This document shows, piece after piece, positions 51,631 to 60,451 of a stretch of 64,000 nt of DNA. This DNA comes from Mycolicibacter hiberniae (GTDB taxonomy: Bacteria > Actinomycetota > Actinomycetes > Mycobacteriales > Mycobacteriaceae), in assembly GCF_010729485.1 (NCBI RefSeq), contig NZ_AP022609.1, forward strand, positions 2,232,001 through 2,296,000, written 5' to 3'. Numbering within the stretch: position 1 is the first letter of the stretch; the number at the start of each line of letters is the position of its first letter. The notes under the pieces were generated by a model. That model saw only the letters and a list, made by a program, of their open reading frames with translations. It had not been told where the DNA came from and did not search any database. A program made the position numbers and the translations under genes.

Positions 51631-52296
51631 TCACACCGGCCAGTCCTCCAAGCGGTAGGCGGCGTCGAAGAACATCCATTCATAGCGCGCGGCGGTCCGC
51701 AGATGCCGGCACATCAGATTCCACTCCGGACCCTGCGCTTGGGCGCCGATCCGTTCGGCAACGGCCAGCACCGCTTCGACCACCGCCGCGAAGTCCTGGC
51801 CCGCGTAGGTATCGATCCAGCGCTGGAACAGCGGCTCCGGTGACCCGTGACGCTGTAGGTGCTCACCCACCCGGGCGTAGATCCAGTAGCAGGGCAGCAC
51901 GGCGGCGACGGCTTCGGCATAGGAGCCCGCCGCGGTGACGGCCAACAGGTAGCTGGCGTAGGCCTGCGTGGTGGGAGTGACCGGCAGCGCGGCAGCGGTC
52001 TCGATGTCGAGTCCAAGCTCCGCCAGCAGTCCCGCATGCAGCTCGGCTTCGGCCAACGCCGCGCCGGCGTGCTCGGCGAACATCGCCAGCTCCGCTTCGA
52101 TCGGTGCCTTGGCCGCGCAGGCCGCCAAAGCCCGCGCATAGCTATGCAGGTAGTGCGCGTCCTGGACGAGGTAGTGGCGAAACCGGCTCGGCTCCAAGGA
52201 ACCTTCGGTCAACCCGGTGACGAAGGGATGCTCGCAGATCCGCCGGTAGATGCCGTCGATATTGGCCCACAACCGCTCCCGGTTCCGCTCGGTCAT
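51631..52296 (-). CDS. tenA: TenA-family aminopyrimidine aminohydrolase
   Basis: TenA salvages the pyrimidine half of degraded thiamine by hydrolysing 4-amino-5-aminomethyl-2-methylpyrimidine. The 221-residue all-helical protein has the catalytic cysteine in [15 protein letters not shown] and acidic and aromatic pocket residues in [20 protein letters not shown] and [19 protein letters not shown]. The active site is thus intact. It is not part of the standard M. tuberculosis order here. With thiL in the same window it supports thiamine salvage, although the two are 48 kb apart and not co-transcribed. Confidence 0.87.
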   Translation of the reverse strand: MTERNRERLWANIDGIYRRICEHPFVTGLTEGSLEPSRFRHYLVQDAHYLHSYARALAACAAKAPIEAELAMFAEHAGAALAEAELHAGLLAELGLDIETAAALPVTPTTQAYASYLLAVTAAGSYAEAVAAVLPCYWIYARVGEHLQRHGSPEPLFQRWIDTYAGQDFAAVVEAVLAVAERIGAQAQGPEWNLMCRHLRTAARYEWMFFDAAYRLEDWPV

Positions 52297-52333
52297 ACCT
52301 CACGGTAGGCGACGCCGCCCTAGACTGTCCCCC

Positions 52334-52720
52334 ATGCCCGACCGCAACGTACTCGGCGGCCCGCTGGAGCCGTGCGGCAGCGACCCGATCACCGGCTTCT
52401 ACCGCGACGGCTGTTGTTCCTCGGGCCCGGAGGACATTGGGCTGCACACGATTTGCGCCGTCGTCACCGGCGAGTTCCTGGACCACCAGCGCTCGATCGG
52501 CAACGATCTGACCACTCCGATTCCGGCTTACCGGTTTCCGGGCCTGACGCCCGGCGATCGCTGGTGTGTGACCGCGCCGAACTGGCTACGGGCCCACCGC
52601 GACGGCTGTGCCGCTCCGGTGGTGCTCGCCGCCACCGATGAACGCACCCTGGAAGTGGTCAGCCTGGAGATACTGGCCGACTACGCCGTCGACGTACCCG
52701 ATGATCCGGGTGACCTGTGA
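52334..52720 (+). CDS. DUF2237 family protein
   Basis: The 128-residue protein opens with NVLGGPLEPCGSDPITGFYRDGCC, the signature of DUF2237, followed by HTICAVVTGEFLDHQ, PGLTPGDRWCVTAPNWLRA and a C-terminal HTLEVV-like ERTLEVVSLEIL. Four cysteines are conserved in the family, which is widespread in bacteria with no assigned function. The gene is divergent from tenA, separated by about 38 bases, and converges on the DUF732 gene. Confidence 0.85.
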   Translation: MPDRNVLGGPLEPCGSDPITGFYRDGCCSSGPEDIGLHTICAVVTGEFLDHQRSIGNDLTTPIPAYRFPGLTPGDRWCVTAPNWLRAHRDGCAAPVVLAATDERTLEVVSLEILADYAVDVPDDPGDL

Positions 52721-52745
52721 CCGCTGGCGGCGCCGACCGCGTGAA

Positions 52746-53090
52746 TCAGGATCCGATCGCCCCGACACCGCCGCTGCTGTGCTGCCGGCGCTTCTCGTAA
52801 TAGACGAATTCCTGGACCAGCAGCCCGTCTTCGGGGCAGTCCGCCATCACCGACCCGGCGAGCAGCCGACCGGTCTGGTCGGCGGGCAGGCCGCTGGTGG
52901 CCAGAATGTGCCCCACCGCGTTGCGGACACCGACCAGACTCGGCTGGTCCTGGATGAGCGCGCAGACATCGTGGCCGTGATCGGTGACGTAATCGCTGAT
53001 CAGATCACCGGTAGCGTAGGCCGGAGCGGACAAGACCAGCCCCATCGGCAGTCCACACAGCACTGCGGCAGACACCGCTAACTTCCCCAT
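52746..53090 (-). CDS. Secreted DUF732 protein
   Basis: From ATG 53090 the 114-residue protein has a Sec signal peptide (KLAVSAAVLCGLPMGLVLSA, cleavage after PAYA). The small mature domain contains HDVCALIQDQPSLVGVRNAV and VMADCPEDGLLVQEFV. Two cysteines likely form a disulphide. This is the mycobacterial DUF732 family of small exported proteins, many copies per genome and of unknown function. A further upstream GTG/ATG would add a non-signal extension, so the Met before GKLAV is chosen. Confidence 0.82.
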   Translation of the reverse strand: MGKLAVSAAVLCGLPMGLVLSAPAYATGDLISDYVTDHGHDVCALIQDQPSLVGVRNAVGHILATSGLPADQTGRLLAGSVMADCPEDGLLVQEFVYYEKRRQHSSGGVGAIGS

Positions 53091-53192
53091 ACCCCACCCC
53101 CAGCCATAGACCGTCCGGTAACACAAGCCGCAACCTCACCATTGTGCGGCAACACACCTGCTGCTGTCACCTCAGCCCGGAGTAGCCCGGAG

Positions 53193-54224
53193 TTACCCGA
53201 AGAACGCCGCCGCGTCGTCGTAGCGGCTCTGCGGCACCACTTTGAGCTGTCGCACCGCGTCGGCCAAGGCCACCCGGCCGATCTCCTGACCCCGCAGCGA
53301 CACCATCATGCCGTATTCGCCGGCGTGGGCCGCGTCGGCGGCATTGACGCCGAACCGGGTCGCGAGCACCCGGTCATAGGCGGTCGGGGTGCCGCCGCGC
53401 TGCACATGGCCCAACACGGTGGTCCGGACTTCCTTTTTGACGCGCCTTTCGATTTCCACGGCCAGCTGGGCGGCGACGCCGGTGAATCTCTCGTGGCCGA
53501 ACTCGTCGACGCCGCCCGCCCGCAACTCCATCGAACCGGCCGCGGGCTTGGCCCCTTCGGCGACCACACAGATGAAATGCGAGGAACCATGCTGGAAGCG
53601 CTGCTTGACCAACCGGCACACCTCTTCGACGTCGAAGGGCTGCTCGGGGATCAGCGTCATGTGCGCCCCGGTGGCCAAGCCCGCGTTGAGCGCGATCCAG
53701 CCGGCGTGGCGGCCCATCACCTCCACCAGCATCACTCGCTGGTGAGATTCCGCGGTGGAGTGCAGCCGATCGATCGCGTCGGTGGCGACCTGCAAGGCGG
53801 TGTCGTGGCCGAAGGTGACATCCGTGCAGTCGATGTCGTTGTCGATGGTCTTGGGCACCCCGACCACCGGAACGTTCTCCTGCGACAGCCAGTGCGCCGC
53901 AGTCAAAGTGCCCTCCCCGCCGATGGGAATGAGCACGTCGATGCCGTTGTCGTCGAGAGTCTGCTTCACCTGATCCAGGCCGGCGCGCAGCTTGTCCGGA
54001 TTCACCCGGGCGGTGCCGAGCATGGTTCCGCCCTTGCCGAGCAGGCGGTCGTTGCGGTCGTCGTTGGCCAACTGGACGCGCCGGTTCTCCAGCAGCCCCC
54101 GCCAGCCGTCCTGAAACCCGACCACCGTCGAGCCGTAGCGCGAGTCGCAGGTGCGCACCACCGCCCTGATCACCGCGTTCAATCCGGGGCAGTCACCGCC
54201 ACCGGTCAGGAGTCCGATCCGCAT
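53193..54224 (-). CDS. pfkA: 6-phosphofructokinase
   Basis: PfkA phosphorylates fructose 6-phosphate in glycolysis. The 343-residue protein begins [20 protein letters not shown], has [35 protein letters not shown] (catalytic Asp) and [13 protein letters not shown] (substrate binding), ending DAAAFFG. It belongs to the actinobacterial group in which phosphoryl donor, ATP or PPi, needs checking; the M. tuberculosis enzyme (Rv3010c) uses ATP. It is between gatA and gatB, 76 bases after gatA on the same strand. Confidence 0.96.
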   Translation of the reverse strand: MRIGLLTGGGDCPGLNAVIRAVVRTCDSRYGSTVVGFQDGWRGLLENRRVQLANDDRNDRLLGKGGTMLGTARVNPDKLRAGLDQVKQTLDDNGIDVLIPIGGEGTLTAAHWLSQENVPVVGVPKTIDNDIDCTDVTFGHDTALQVATDAIDRLHSTAESHQRVMLVEVMGRHAGWIALNAGLATGAHMTLIPEQPFDVEEVCRLVKQRFQHGSSHFICVVAEGAKPAAGSMELRAGGVDEFGHERFTGVAAQLAVEIERRVKKEVRTTVLGHVQRGGTPTAYDRVLATRFGVNAADAAHAGEYGMMVSLRGQEIGRVALADAVRQLKVVPQSRYDDAAAFFG

Positions 54225-54300
54225 GCGTCCATCTTGCCGGGTGCCGCGGGCCGTGGGGGCGCGGACGCCGAATCATGGCCGCCCGCCGGCTCGGCGCCGG

Positions 54301-55782
54301 CTAGATCGCGCTGGCCAGTTTCCCGCGGGCGGCTTCGTAGGCGGCACCCACCCGGTAGAGCCGGTCATCGGCCAGCGCGGGAGCCATGATCTGCAGGCCC
54401 ACCGGCAGCCCGTCGTCGCCGGAAAGCCCGCAGGGCACCGACATGCCGCAGTGCCCGGCCAGGTTCAGCGGCAGCGTGCACAAGTCGAACAGATACATCG
54501 CCAGCGGGTCATCGACCTTCTCCCCCAACCGGAACGCCGTGGTGGGTGTCGTCGGCGAGATCAGTACGTCGACGGAGGTGTATGCCTCGTCCAGGTCGCG
54601 GGCGATCAGCGTGCGGACCTTCTGCGCCTGGTTGTAGTAGGCGTCGTAGTAGCCCGCCGACAGCGCGTAGGTGCCGAGCATGATGCGCCGCTTGACCTCC
54701 GGACCGAACCCGGCAGCGCGGCTGAGCGCCATCACCTCTTCGGCACTGTGGGTGCCGTCGTCGCCGACCCGCAATCCGAACCGCATCGCATCGAAGCGGG
54801 CCAGGTTGGACGAGACCTCGGACGGCAGAATCAGGTAGTAGGCGCTCAGCGAGTAGTCGAAGTGTGGACAGTCCACCTCGGAGATCTGCGCGCCCAGAGA
54901 TTTCAACTGTTCGACCGCGGCGTTGAACGACGCCAGCACACCGGCCTGGTAGCCCTCCCCGCTGTGCAGCTGGCGCACCACGCCGATGCGCACGCCCGAC
55001 AGGTCGCCGTCGTCGCCGGCGCGTGCGGCGCCGACCACGTCCGGCACCGGCACATCCAGCGAGGTGGAGTCGCGCGGGTCATGCCCGGCGATCACCGAGT
55101 GCAGCAGCGCGGTGTCGAGCACCGTGCGGGCGCACGGCCCGCCCTGGTCCAGCGACGACGCGCAGGCGACCAGCCCGTAGCGGCTCACCGTGCCGTAGGT
55201 GGGCTTGACGCCGACCGTGGCGGTCAGCGCGGCCGGCTGACGGATCGAGCCGCCGGTGTCGGTACCGATGGCCAGGGGCGCCTGGAACGCCGCCAGGGCT
55301 GCGGCGCTCCCCCCGCCGGAGCCGCCCGGAACCCGCTCGACATCCCAGGGATTGCGGGTCGGCCCGAAGGCGGAATTCTCCGTCGACGAGCCCATCGCGA
55401 ACTCGTCCATGTTGGTCTTGCCCAGGATCGGGATGCCCGCCGCGCGGAGCCGTGCGGTGACCGTCGCATCGTAGGGCGCCCGCCACCCTTCCAGGATCTT
55501 GGATCCGCAGGTGGTGGGCGCATCGACGGTGGTGAACACGTCCTTGAGCGCCAGCGGCACACCGGCCAGGGCCGAGGGTGCGTCGCCGGCGGCGATGGCC
55601 TTGTCGGCGGCCTCCGCCGCGGCCAGCGCCGCGTCGGCGCCCACGTGCAGGAACGCCCCGTACCGGTCGTCGGTCGCCGCGATCTGCTCGAGGTGGGCAC
55701 GGGTGACCTCGACCGAGGACACCTCGCGCGCGGCGATCTGGGCCGCCAGTGTGGCCGCGTCGGACCGGATGAGCTCGCTCAC
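54301..55782 (-). CDS. gatA: Asp-tRNA(Asn)/Glu-tRNA(Gln) amidotransferase subunit A
   Basis: GatA is the amidase that releases ammonia from glutamine for GatCAB. The 493-residue amidase-signature protein has the catalytic Lys in [12 protein letters not shown] and the cis-Ser/Ser nucleophile region [15 protein letters not shown] with [14 protein letters not shown], complete for activity. It starts GTG 55782, overlapping gatC by four bases. It ends 76 bases before pfkA. Confidence 0.97.
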   Translation of the reverse strand: MSELIRSDAATLAAQIAAREVSSVEVTRAHLEQIAATDDRYGAFLHVGADAALAAAEAADKAIAAGDAPSALAGVPLALKDVFTTVDAPTTCGSKILEGWRAPYDATVTARLRAAGIPILGKTNMDEFAMGSSTENSAFGPTRNPWDVERVPGGSGGGSAAALAAFQAPLAIGTDTGGSIRQPAALTATVGVKPTYGTVSRYGLVACASSLDQGGPCARTVLDTALLHSVIAGHDPRDSTSLDVPVPDVVGAARAGDDGDLSGVRIGVVRQLHSGEGYQAGVLASFNAAVEQLKSLGAQISEVDCPHFDYSLSAYYLILPSEVSSNLARFDAMRFGLRVGDDGTHSAEEVMALSRAAGFGPEVKRRIMLGTYALSAGYYDAYYNQAQKVRTLIARDLDEAYTSVDVLISPTTPTTAFRLGEKVDDPLAMYLFDLCTLPLNLAGHCGMSVPCGLSGDDGLPVGLQIMAPALADDRLYRVGAAYEAARGKLASAI

Positions 55783-56078
55783 TGGCTCTCCCCCAGGATC
55801 TGCGGGACCGCGAAGCGGTTCTCGGCGGCGCGTGGGGCGGCGGCCAGGGCCTCGCCCTGGGACAGCCCGGCGACCACCGTGTCGGACCGCGTGACGTTGA
55901 CGTCCTTGAGCGGGTTGTCGGTCGCCTCGACTCCGGTGACGTCAACCGCCTGAATCGCGCTGACATGGCTGAGGATCGCGTCGAGCTGGCCTGCGAAGCC
56001 GTCCAGTTCGGCGTCGGTGAGCGCCAACCGGGCCAGCCGCGCCAGGTGGGCTACGTCGTCACGGGAGATCTGGGACAC
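55779..56078 (-). CDS. gatC: Asp-tRNA(Asn)/Glu-tRNA(Gln) amidotransferase subunit C
   Basis: GatC is the small scaffold that wraps GatA and GatB. The 99-residue protein starts [20 protein letters not shown], the family N-terminal helix, then [20 protein letters not shown], and ends in the RFAVPQIL segment that inserts into GatA. Its stop overlaps gatA. It is the first gene of the gatC-gatA-pfkA run and divergent from the ACT-domain gene. Confidence 0.97.
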   Translation of the reverse strand: MSQISRDDVAHLARLARLALTDAELDGFAGQLDAILSHVSAIQAVDVTGVEATDNPLKDVNVTRSDTVVAGLSQGEALAAAPRAAENRFAVPQILGESQ

Positions 56079-56165
56079 GACTCGAAAGCCTAGTCGGCCC
56101 CTCGCGCCGACGGTAAAGGCAGCATCGCCTGCGGCAGCCCGGCAGGCACTGTGGGAAAGTTGCCC

Positions 56166-56831
56166 ATGCCTTCCTATCTGCTGCGCGTCGAACTCGACGA
56201 CCGCCCCGGCAGCCTGGGTTCGCTGGCCGTGGGTCTGGGCTCGGTGGGTGCTGACATCTTGTCGCTGGACGTCGTGGAACGCGGCAGCGGCTCGGCGATC
56301 GACGACTTGGTGGTCGAGCTGCCGCAGGGTTCGATGCCCGACGTGCTGATCACCGCCGCCGAGCGGCTACCCGGGGTGCGGGTGCACAGCGTCCGTCCGC
56401 ACACCGGACTGCTGGACGCGCACCGCGAACTCGAACTCATCGATCACGTCGCAGCAGCCGGGGACCGCAGCGCCAAGTTGCAGAAGCTGGCCGACGAAGC
56501 GCCGCGGGTGCTTCGGGTGAGCTGGTGCACCGTGCTGCGCAGCGAGGGGTCCGATGGGGCGTTCCGCCGGCTCGCGGGCAGCCGTGGAACCCCGGAGACC
56601 GAGGTCGGGACGGTGCCGTGGTTGCCGATCGAGCGGGCCACCGCGTTGGACAACACCGCCGCCTGGGTGCCCGCGGTGTGGCGGGAGATGGACGTCGCGT
56701 TGGCGGCGGCACCGCTGGGCAGCCCGGACACCGCGGTTGTCCTGGGCCGGACCGGGGGTCCGGCGTTCCTGCCCGCCGAGGTGGTCCGGCTGGGTTATCT
56801 GGCCGGCATCGTGGCGACCCTGCTGCGTTGA
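56166..56831 (+). CDS. ACT-domain protein (Rv3013-like)
   Basis: The 221-residue protein begins [31 protein letters not shown], an ACT domain likely to bind an amino acid. A second half without recognisable enzyme motif ends in a segment ([19 protein letters not shown]). The start at 56166 puts the ACT domain directly at the N-terminus. In M. tuberculosis Rv3013 sits at the same place next to gatC. Function unknown; an amino-acid sensing role is inferred from ACT alone. Confidence 0.8.
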   Translation: MPSYLLRVELDDRPGSLGSLAVGLGSVGADILSLDVVERGSGSAIDDLVVELPQGSMPDVLITAAERLPGVRVHSVRPHTGLLDAHRELELIDHVAAAGDRSAKLQKLADEAPRVLRVSWCTVLRSEGSDGAFRRLAGSRGTPETEVGTVPWLPIERATALDNTAAWVPAVWREMDVALAAAPLGSPDTAVVLGRTGGPAFLPAEVVRLGYLAGIVATLLR

Positions 56832-56883
56832 TCCATTAGCCGGGGGTGGCGACGTTCACCGCCACCGGCACGCCCGGCTCCAT

Positions 56884-57480
56884 TCAATCGTTGGTCTCCG
56901 GCGCGGCCGTCAGCGCTTTGCGCAAGACGAGCCTGGTCTGCGCAATGGCGTCGGCAGGCGCGACACCGCCGCGGGCGATCAAGGTGGCAGCGGCAAGAAT
57001 CTGGCTGCCGAAGGTGGTTGCCGCGACGATCGGCGATATCCGCCGGTCGACTTCGCCGGCCCGCTGCGCCCGGTGCACCGCCGCGGCGAGCACCTCCATC
57101 GACTGCGCCTCGGCGACCAACCGGCTGGGATCGGCGATCGGAGCCAAAATCAGCACCCGGTAGCGACTGGCGACTTCGACGGCGGGACCGACCAGTTCTA
57201 TGAGGCTCGGCAACACCGGACCGGACTTCGGCAGTGATAGGTAGAGCTCGCGCATATTCGCCACCGCTGCCGCGTGAATGGCGACCACCAGTTGCTCCCG
57301 GTTCGGGAAGTGCCGGTAGAGGGTGCCTCGGTTGAGCGCCGCGGCGTCGGCGATCTCCTGCATCGAGGCGTTCGGGTCTCCTGCGAGGACGTCGGTTGCC
57401 GCCTCCAGGATTCGTTGCCGGTTCTCGATCACGTCGGATCGCATCCGGCTCGTGTCGACCGACGAAGTCCCACGCGCCAT
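56884..57480 (-). CDS. TetR-family regulator of the BVMO operon
   Basis: The 198-residue protein from ATG 57480 has a TetR helix-turn-helix (RQRILEAATDVLAGDPNASMQEIADAAALNRGTLYRHFPNRE in parts, residues 15-60) and a C-terminal helical ligand domain. It is divergent from the monooxygenase gene across 126 bases that contain a good palindrome at 57525. It therefore probably represses the monooxygenase-dehydrogenase pair until a ligand, perhaps the ketone substrate, is present. A longer upstream frame exists but would cover the operator region. Confidence 0.85.
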   Translation of the reverse strand: MARGTSSVDTSRMRSDVIENRQRILEAATDVLAGDPNASMQEIADAAALNRGTLYRHFPNREQLVVAIHAAAVANMRELYLSLPKSGPVLPSLIELVGPAVEVASRYRVLILAPIADPSRLVAEAQSMEVLAAAVHRAQRAGEVDRRISPIVAATTFGSQILAAATLIARGGVAPADAIAQTRLVLRKALTAAPETND

Positions 57481-57524
57481 GGTTGACAGCGTAATCGACG
57501 CGTGCCAGACTTCGAGCACCTAAA

Positions 57525-57541
57525 TGCGACATACTGTTGCA
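57525..57541. promoter_or_regulatory. Palindromic operator between TetR and BVMO genes
   Basis: TGCGACATACTGTTGCA has arms TGCGACA and TGTTGCA with one mismatch around a 3-base centre, the size and shape of TetR-family operators. It lies mid-way between the divergent starts. Confidence 0.55.
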
Positions 57542-57606
57542 CTTCAGCGTTCCCGGGGCCGCACGTCGGTCGTGCGTCATTCCCGAGCCGACACAGCGAG
57601 GAACTC

Positions 57607-59223
57607 ATGGCCACAAGCGATCACGCCTTGTCAGCGCCGGGCAACGAGGCCGACGGCGCCGGGCCGGAGCAGCGCGGGATCCCCGACCACGAGATCGTGA
57701 TCGTCGGCGCGGGCTTCTCGGGAATCGGCTCGGCGATCAAGCTCGTCGAGGCGGGGTTCAACGATTTCGTGATCCTCGACGATGGGGATGGCGTGGGCGG
57801 CACCTGGCATTGGAACCGCTACCCCGGGGTGGCGGTCGACATCCCGTCGTACAGCTATCAGTTCTCATTCGAGAAGCGGGCCACCTGGTCGCGCACCTAC
57901 GCCAACGGTGCGGAACTGGCGGACTACGCCAGTCACTGCGTGGACAAGTACGGCCTTCGCGGCCGGCTGCGGCTGAACACGAACGTGCAGTCGGCCCGGT
58001 TCGACGAAGCCCATGCGCTGTGGCGCCTGAGCACCCAACAGGGCGACATCAGCGCCCGCTTTGTCATCAACGCGTCCGGGGCGCTGACAACACCCAAGAT
58101 GCCCGACATCGAGGGCATCGAACTCTTCGCCGGATCGGTCATGCACAGCGCCCGCTGGGATGACTCGGTCGACTTCTCCGACGCCCGGGTCGGGATCATC
58201 GGAACGGGGGCCTCCGCCGTCCAAATCATTCCGGCCATTGCCCCGCGAACCCGGCACCTGACGGTATTCCAGCGCACCCCGATCTGGTGCATGCCGAAAC
58301 TCGACCTCAAGATTCCCGGTGCCGTGCAGACCCTGATCGGCAGAATTCCCGCCCTGGAACTTGCGCTACGGGTCGCCAGTGAGGCGTTTGTCGAGATCAC
58401 CTTCCCCATCGTGGCCCACTATCACAAGTTTTTCCCGGTCGGAAAGCTCGCGCAGCAGCAGGCGAAGCTCTATCTGTACAGCCAGGTGAAGGATCCCGCG
58501 CTGCGCGAAAAGCTGCTGCCCACCTACACGCTGGGCTGCAAACGCCCGAGTTTCCACAACAGCTACTACGCGGCCTACAACAGAGCGAACGTGCACCTGG
58601 AGACCAACGCCATCTCCCGCATCGATGAGCGCGGTGTCGTCACGGCCGACGGTGCGACCCACGAACTGGATGTCCTCATCCTGGCCACCGGTTTCAAAAT
58701 CGCGGACCCCGATGCGAATCCGACCTACGAGCTGATCGGCAACTCCGGACAACGGTTGGCCGACTGGTGGGATGCGAACAGGCTGCAGGCCTACGAGGGA
58801 GTCAGCGTTCCCGGTTTCCCCAACCACTTCTCCGTATACGGGCCCTACGGCTATAACGGCTCCTCGTATTTCAACCTCATCGAAACGCAGGCCGGGCATA
58901 TCGTGCGCTGCTTGAACCACGCGCGAGCCACCGCCAGCACGCTCGTCGAGATCAAACCCGAGGCCAATTCCCGCTTTTTCGAAGCCATGCTGTCTCGCCG
59001 TTACCGTCAGATCTTTTGGCAGAAGGGCTGCTGCTCCTCGAACAGCTACTACTTCGACAAGCACGGCGATGTCCCCATCCGGCCCACCACGACGTGGAAT
59101 ACCGCCCGCCGCGCCAAGCGTTTCCCGCTGGACGACTACCGGTTCACCACCGCTCACGCGTCCGGCAATGACCGGGCGGCCAGCCCGGACACCGCCGCTG
59201 CCGGGTCCGCCCGGCAAGGCTGA
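57607..59223 (+). CDS. Baeyer-Villiger-type flavin monooxygenase
   Basis: The 538-residue protein inserts an oxygen atom into ketones or oxidises related carbonyls with FAD and NADPH. It has the first Rossmann motif IVGAGFSGIGSAIKLVEAG (about residue 35-53), GVGGTWHWNRYPGVAVDIPSY in part, the BVMO fingerprint FAGSVMHSARWDD, and a second nucleotide motif IGTGASAVQIIPAI. These match type I BVMOs, including MymA-like mycobacterial enzymes, rather than FMO. ATG 57607 follows GAGGAACTC. The dehydrogenase gene follows by 50 bases. Substrate cannot be read from sequence. Confidence 0.85.
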   Translation: MATSDHALSAPGNEADGAGPEQRGIPDHEIVIVGAGFSGIGSAIKLVEAGFNDFVILDDGDGVGGTWHWNRYPGVAVDIPSYSYQFSFEKRATWSRTYANGAELADYASHCVDKYGLRGRLRLNTNVQSARFDEAHALWRLSTQQGDISARFVINASGALTTPKMPDIEGIELFAGSVMHSARWDDSVDFSDARVGIIGTGASAVQIIPAIAPRTRHLTVFQRTPIWCMPKLDLKIPGAVQTLIGRIPALELALRVASEAFVEITFPIVAHYHKFFPVGKLAQQQAKLYLYSQVKDPALREKLLPTYTLGCKRPSFHNSYYAAYNRANVHLETNAISRIDERGVVTADGATHELDVLILATGFKIADPDANPTYELIGNSGQRLADWWDANRLQAYEGVSVPGFPNHFSVYGPYGYNGSSYFNLIETQAGHIVRCLNHARATASTLVEIKPEANSRFFEAMLSRRYRQIFWQKGCCSSNSYYFDKHGDVPIRPTTTWNTARRAKRFPLDDYRFTTAHASGNDRAASPDTAAAGSARQG

Positions 59224-59273
59224 CCGCCCTAGACTCTCCGACATCGACAAACCCGAGACAGGCTGGATACACC

Positions 59274-60419
59274 GTGAGAGCAGTTGTTTGCCACGACGGC
59301 ACTTTGTCGGTTTCCGAACTTCCCACACCGCGTCCAGGCCGCGGTCAAGTCCGCCTGAAGGTGCTTCGGTGCGGCATCTGCGGTTCTGACCTGCACGCAC
59401 GCCACCACAGCGACGATCTGGCCGACGTGGCCGCCGACATGGGATACCTGGAGGCGATGCGATCGACCGACTGCACCGTGTTCGGGCACGAGTTCTGCGG
59501 CGAGATCCTCGAATACGGTCCACGGTGCAAGAAGCGGGCTCCGATCGGAAGCCGCGTCGTGGCTTTTCCGTTGCGGCGCGCGGGCGAGGGCATACATCCG
59601 ATCGGGCTTTCGGCGTCTGCGCCGGGCGGCTACGCCGAGGAACTGCTCGTCGAAGAATCCTTGATGGTGCCCGTCCCCGACGAACTCAGCACCGACATCG
59701 CCGCGCTGACCGAGCCCATGGCGGTCGGACTGCACACCGTGCGGCGGTCAAAGATCCGGCGAGGCCAGATCGCCGTCGTCATCGGCGCGGGCCCCATCGG
59801 GCTCGCGGTCGTGCTCATGCTCAAGGCGCGGGGTGTTCGCACGGTGATCGCCAGCGACTACAGCGCGGCACGACGCGCGTTGGCCAAGAAATGCGGGGCC
59901 GACATCGTCGTCGATCCGGCGACCGAATCTCCCATCGACTACGTCGAGAAACGGCCCGGGTACTTCACCAGCTCAGTAGCCGCGATGCGCCTGCTGCTAC
60001 GCGCCACCGAAGCGGCGAACACCCTGCCGATCCCGCTGTGGCAGACCTGGAGGGCGCTCGAATCTGTGGGGGTTGGCCCCAAAGCCCCGGTGATCTTCGA
60101 ATGCGTCGGCGTCCCTGGAGTCCTGAATTCGGTGATCACCTCCGCGCCGATCATGTCGCGCATCATCGTCGCCGGGGTGTGCATGGGCGAGGACCGGCTG
60201 CGGCTCGCGATGGCGATCAACAAAGAACTCGACATCCGTTTCGTCCTGGGATACACCCCGATTGAGTTCCGCCAGACCGTCAGAATGCTCGCCAAGAAGA
60301 AGATAGACCCGACACCGCTGATCACCGCCACCGTCTCACTGGCCGGGGTCGACGGGGCGTTCGAGGCGCTGGCCAGTCCCGACGACCACGCGAAGATTCT
60401 CATCGACCCTACTGTGTAG
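59274..60419 (+). CDS. Zinc-binding alcohol dehydrogenase, MDR family
   Basis: The 381-residue medium-chain dehydrogenase has the catalytic zinc ligands in RCGICGSDLHARH and FGHEFCGEILEYG. The cofactor motif is IGAGPIGLAVVLMLKARG, with FECVGVPGVLNSVI after it. The structural zinc cluster of four closely spaced cysteines is not evident, which is common for the sorbitol/threonine-dehydrogenase-like branch. It starts GTG 59274 in the transcript of the BVMO, so it probably supplies or removes a ketone for it. An insertion around residues 215-240 is unusual for length. Confidence 0.85.
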   Translation: MRAVVCHDGTLSVSELPTPRPGRGQVRLKVLRCGICGSDLHARHHSDDLADVAADMGYLEAMRSTDCTVFGHEFCGEILEYGPRCKKRAPIGSRVVAFPLRRAGEGIHPIGLSASAPGGYAEELLVEESLMVPVPDELSTDIAALTEPMAVGLHTVRRSKIRRGQIAVVIGAGPIGLAVVLMLKARGVRTVIASDYSAARRALAKKCGADIVVDPATESPIDYVEKRPGYFTSSVAAMRLLLRATEAANTLPIPLWQTWRALESVGVGPKAPVIFECVGVPGVLNSVITSAPIMSRIIVAGVCMGEDRLRLAMAINKELDIRFVLGYTPIEFRQTVRMLAKKKIDPTPLITATVSLAGVDGAFEALASPDDHAKILIDPTV

Positions 60420-60451
60420 CGAGGCCCCCGGGTCGGGATCGGGCGCAGCGG

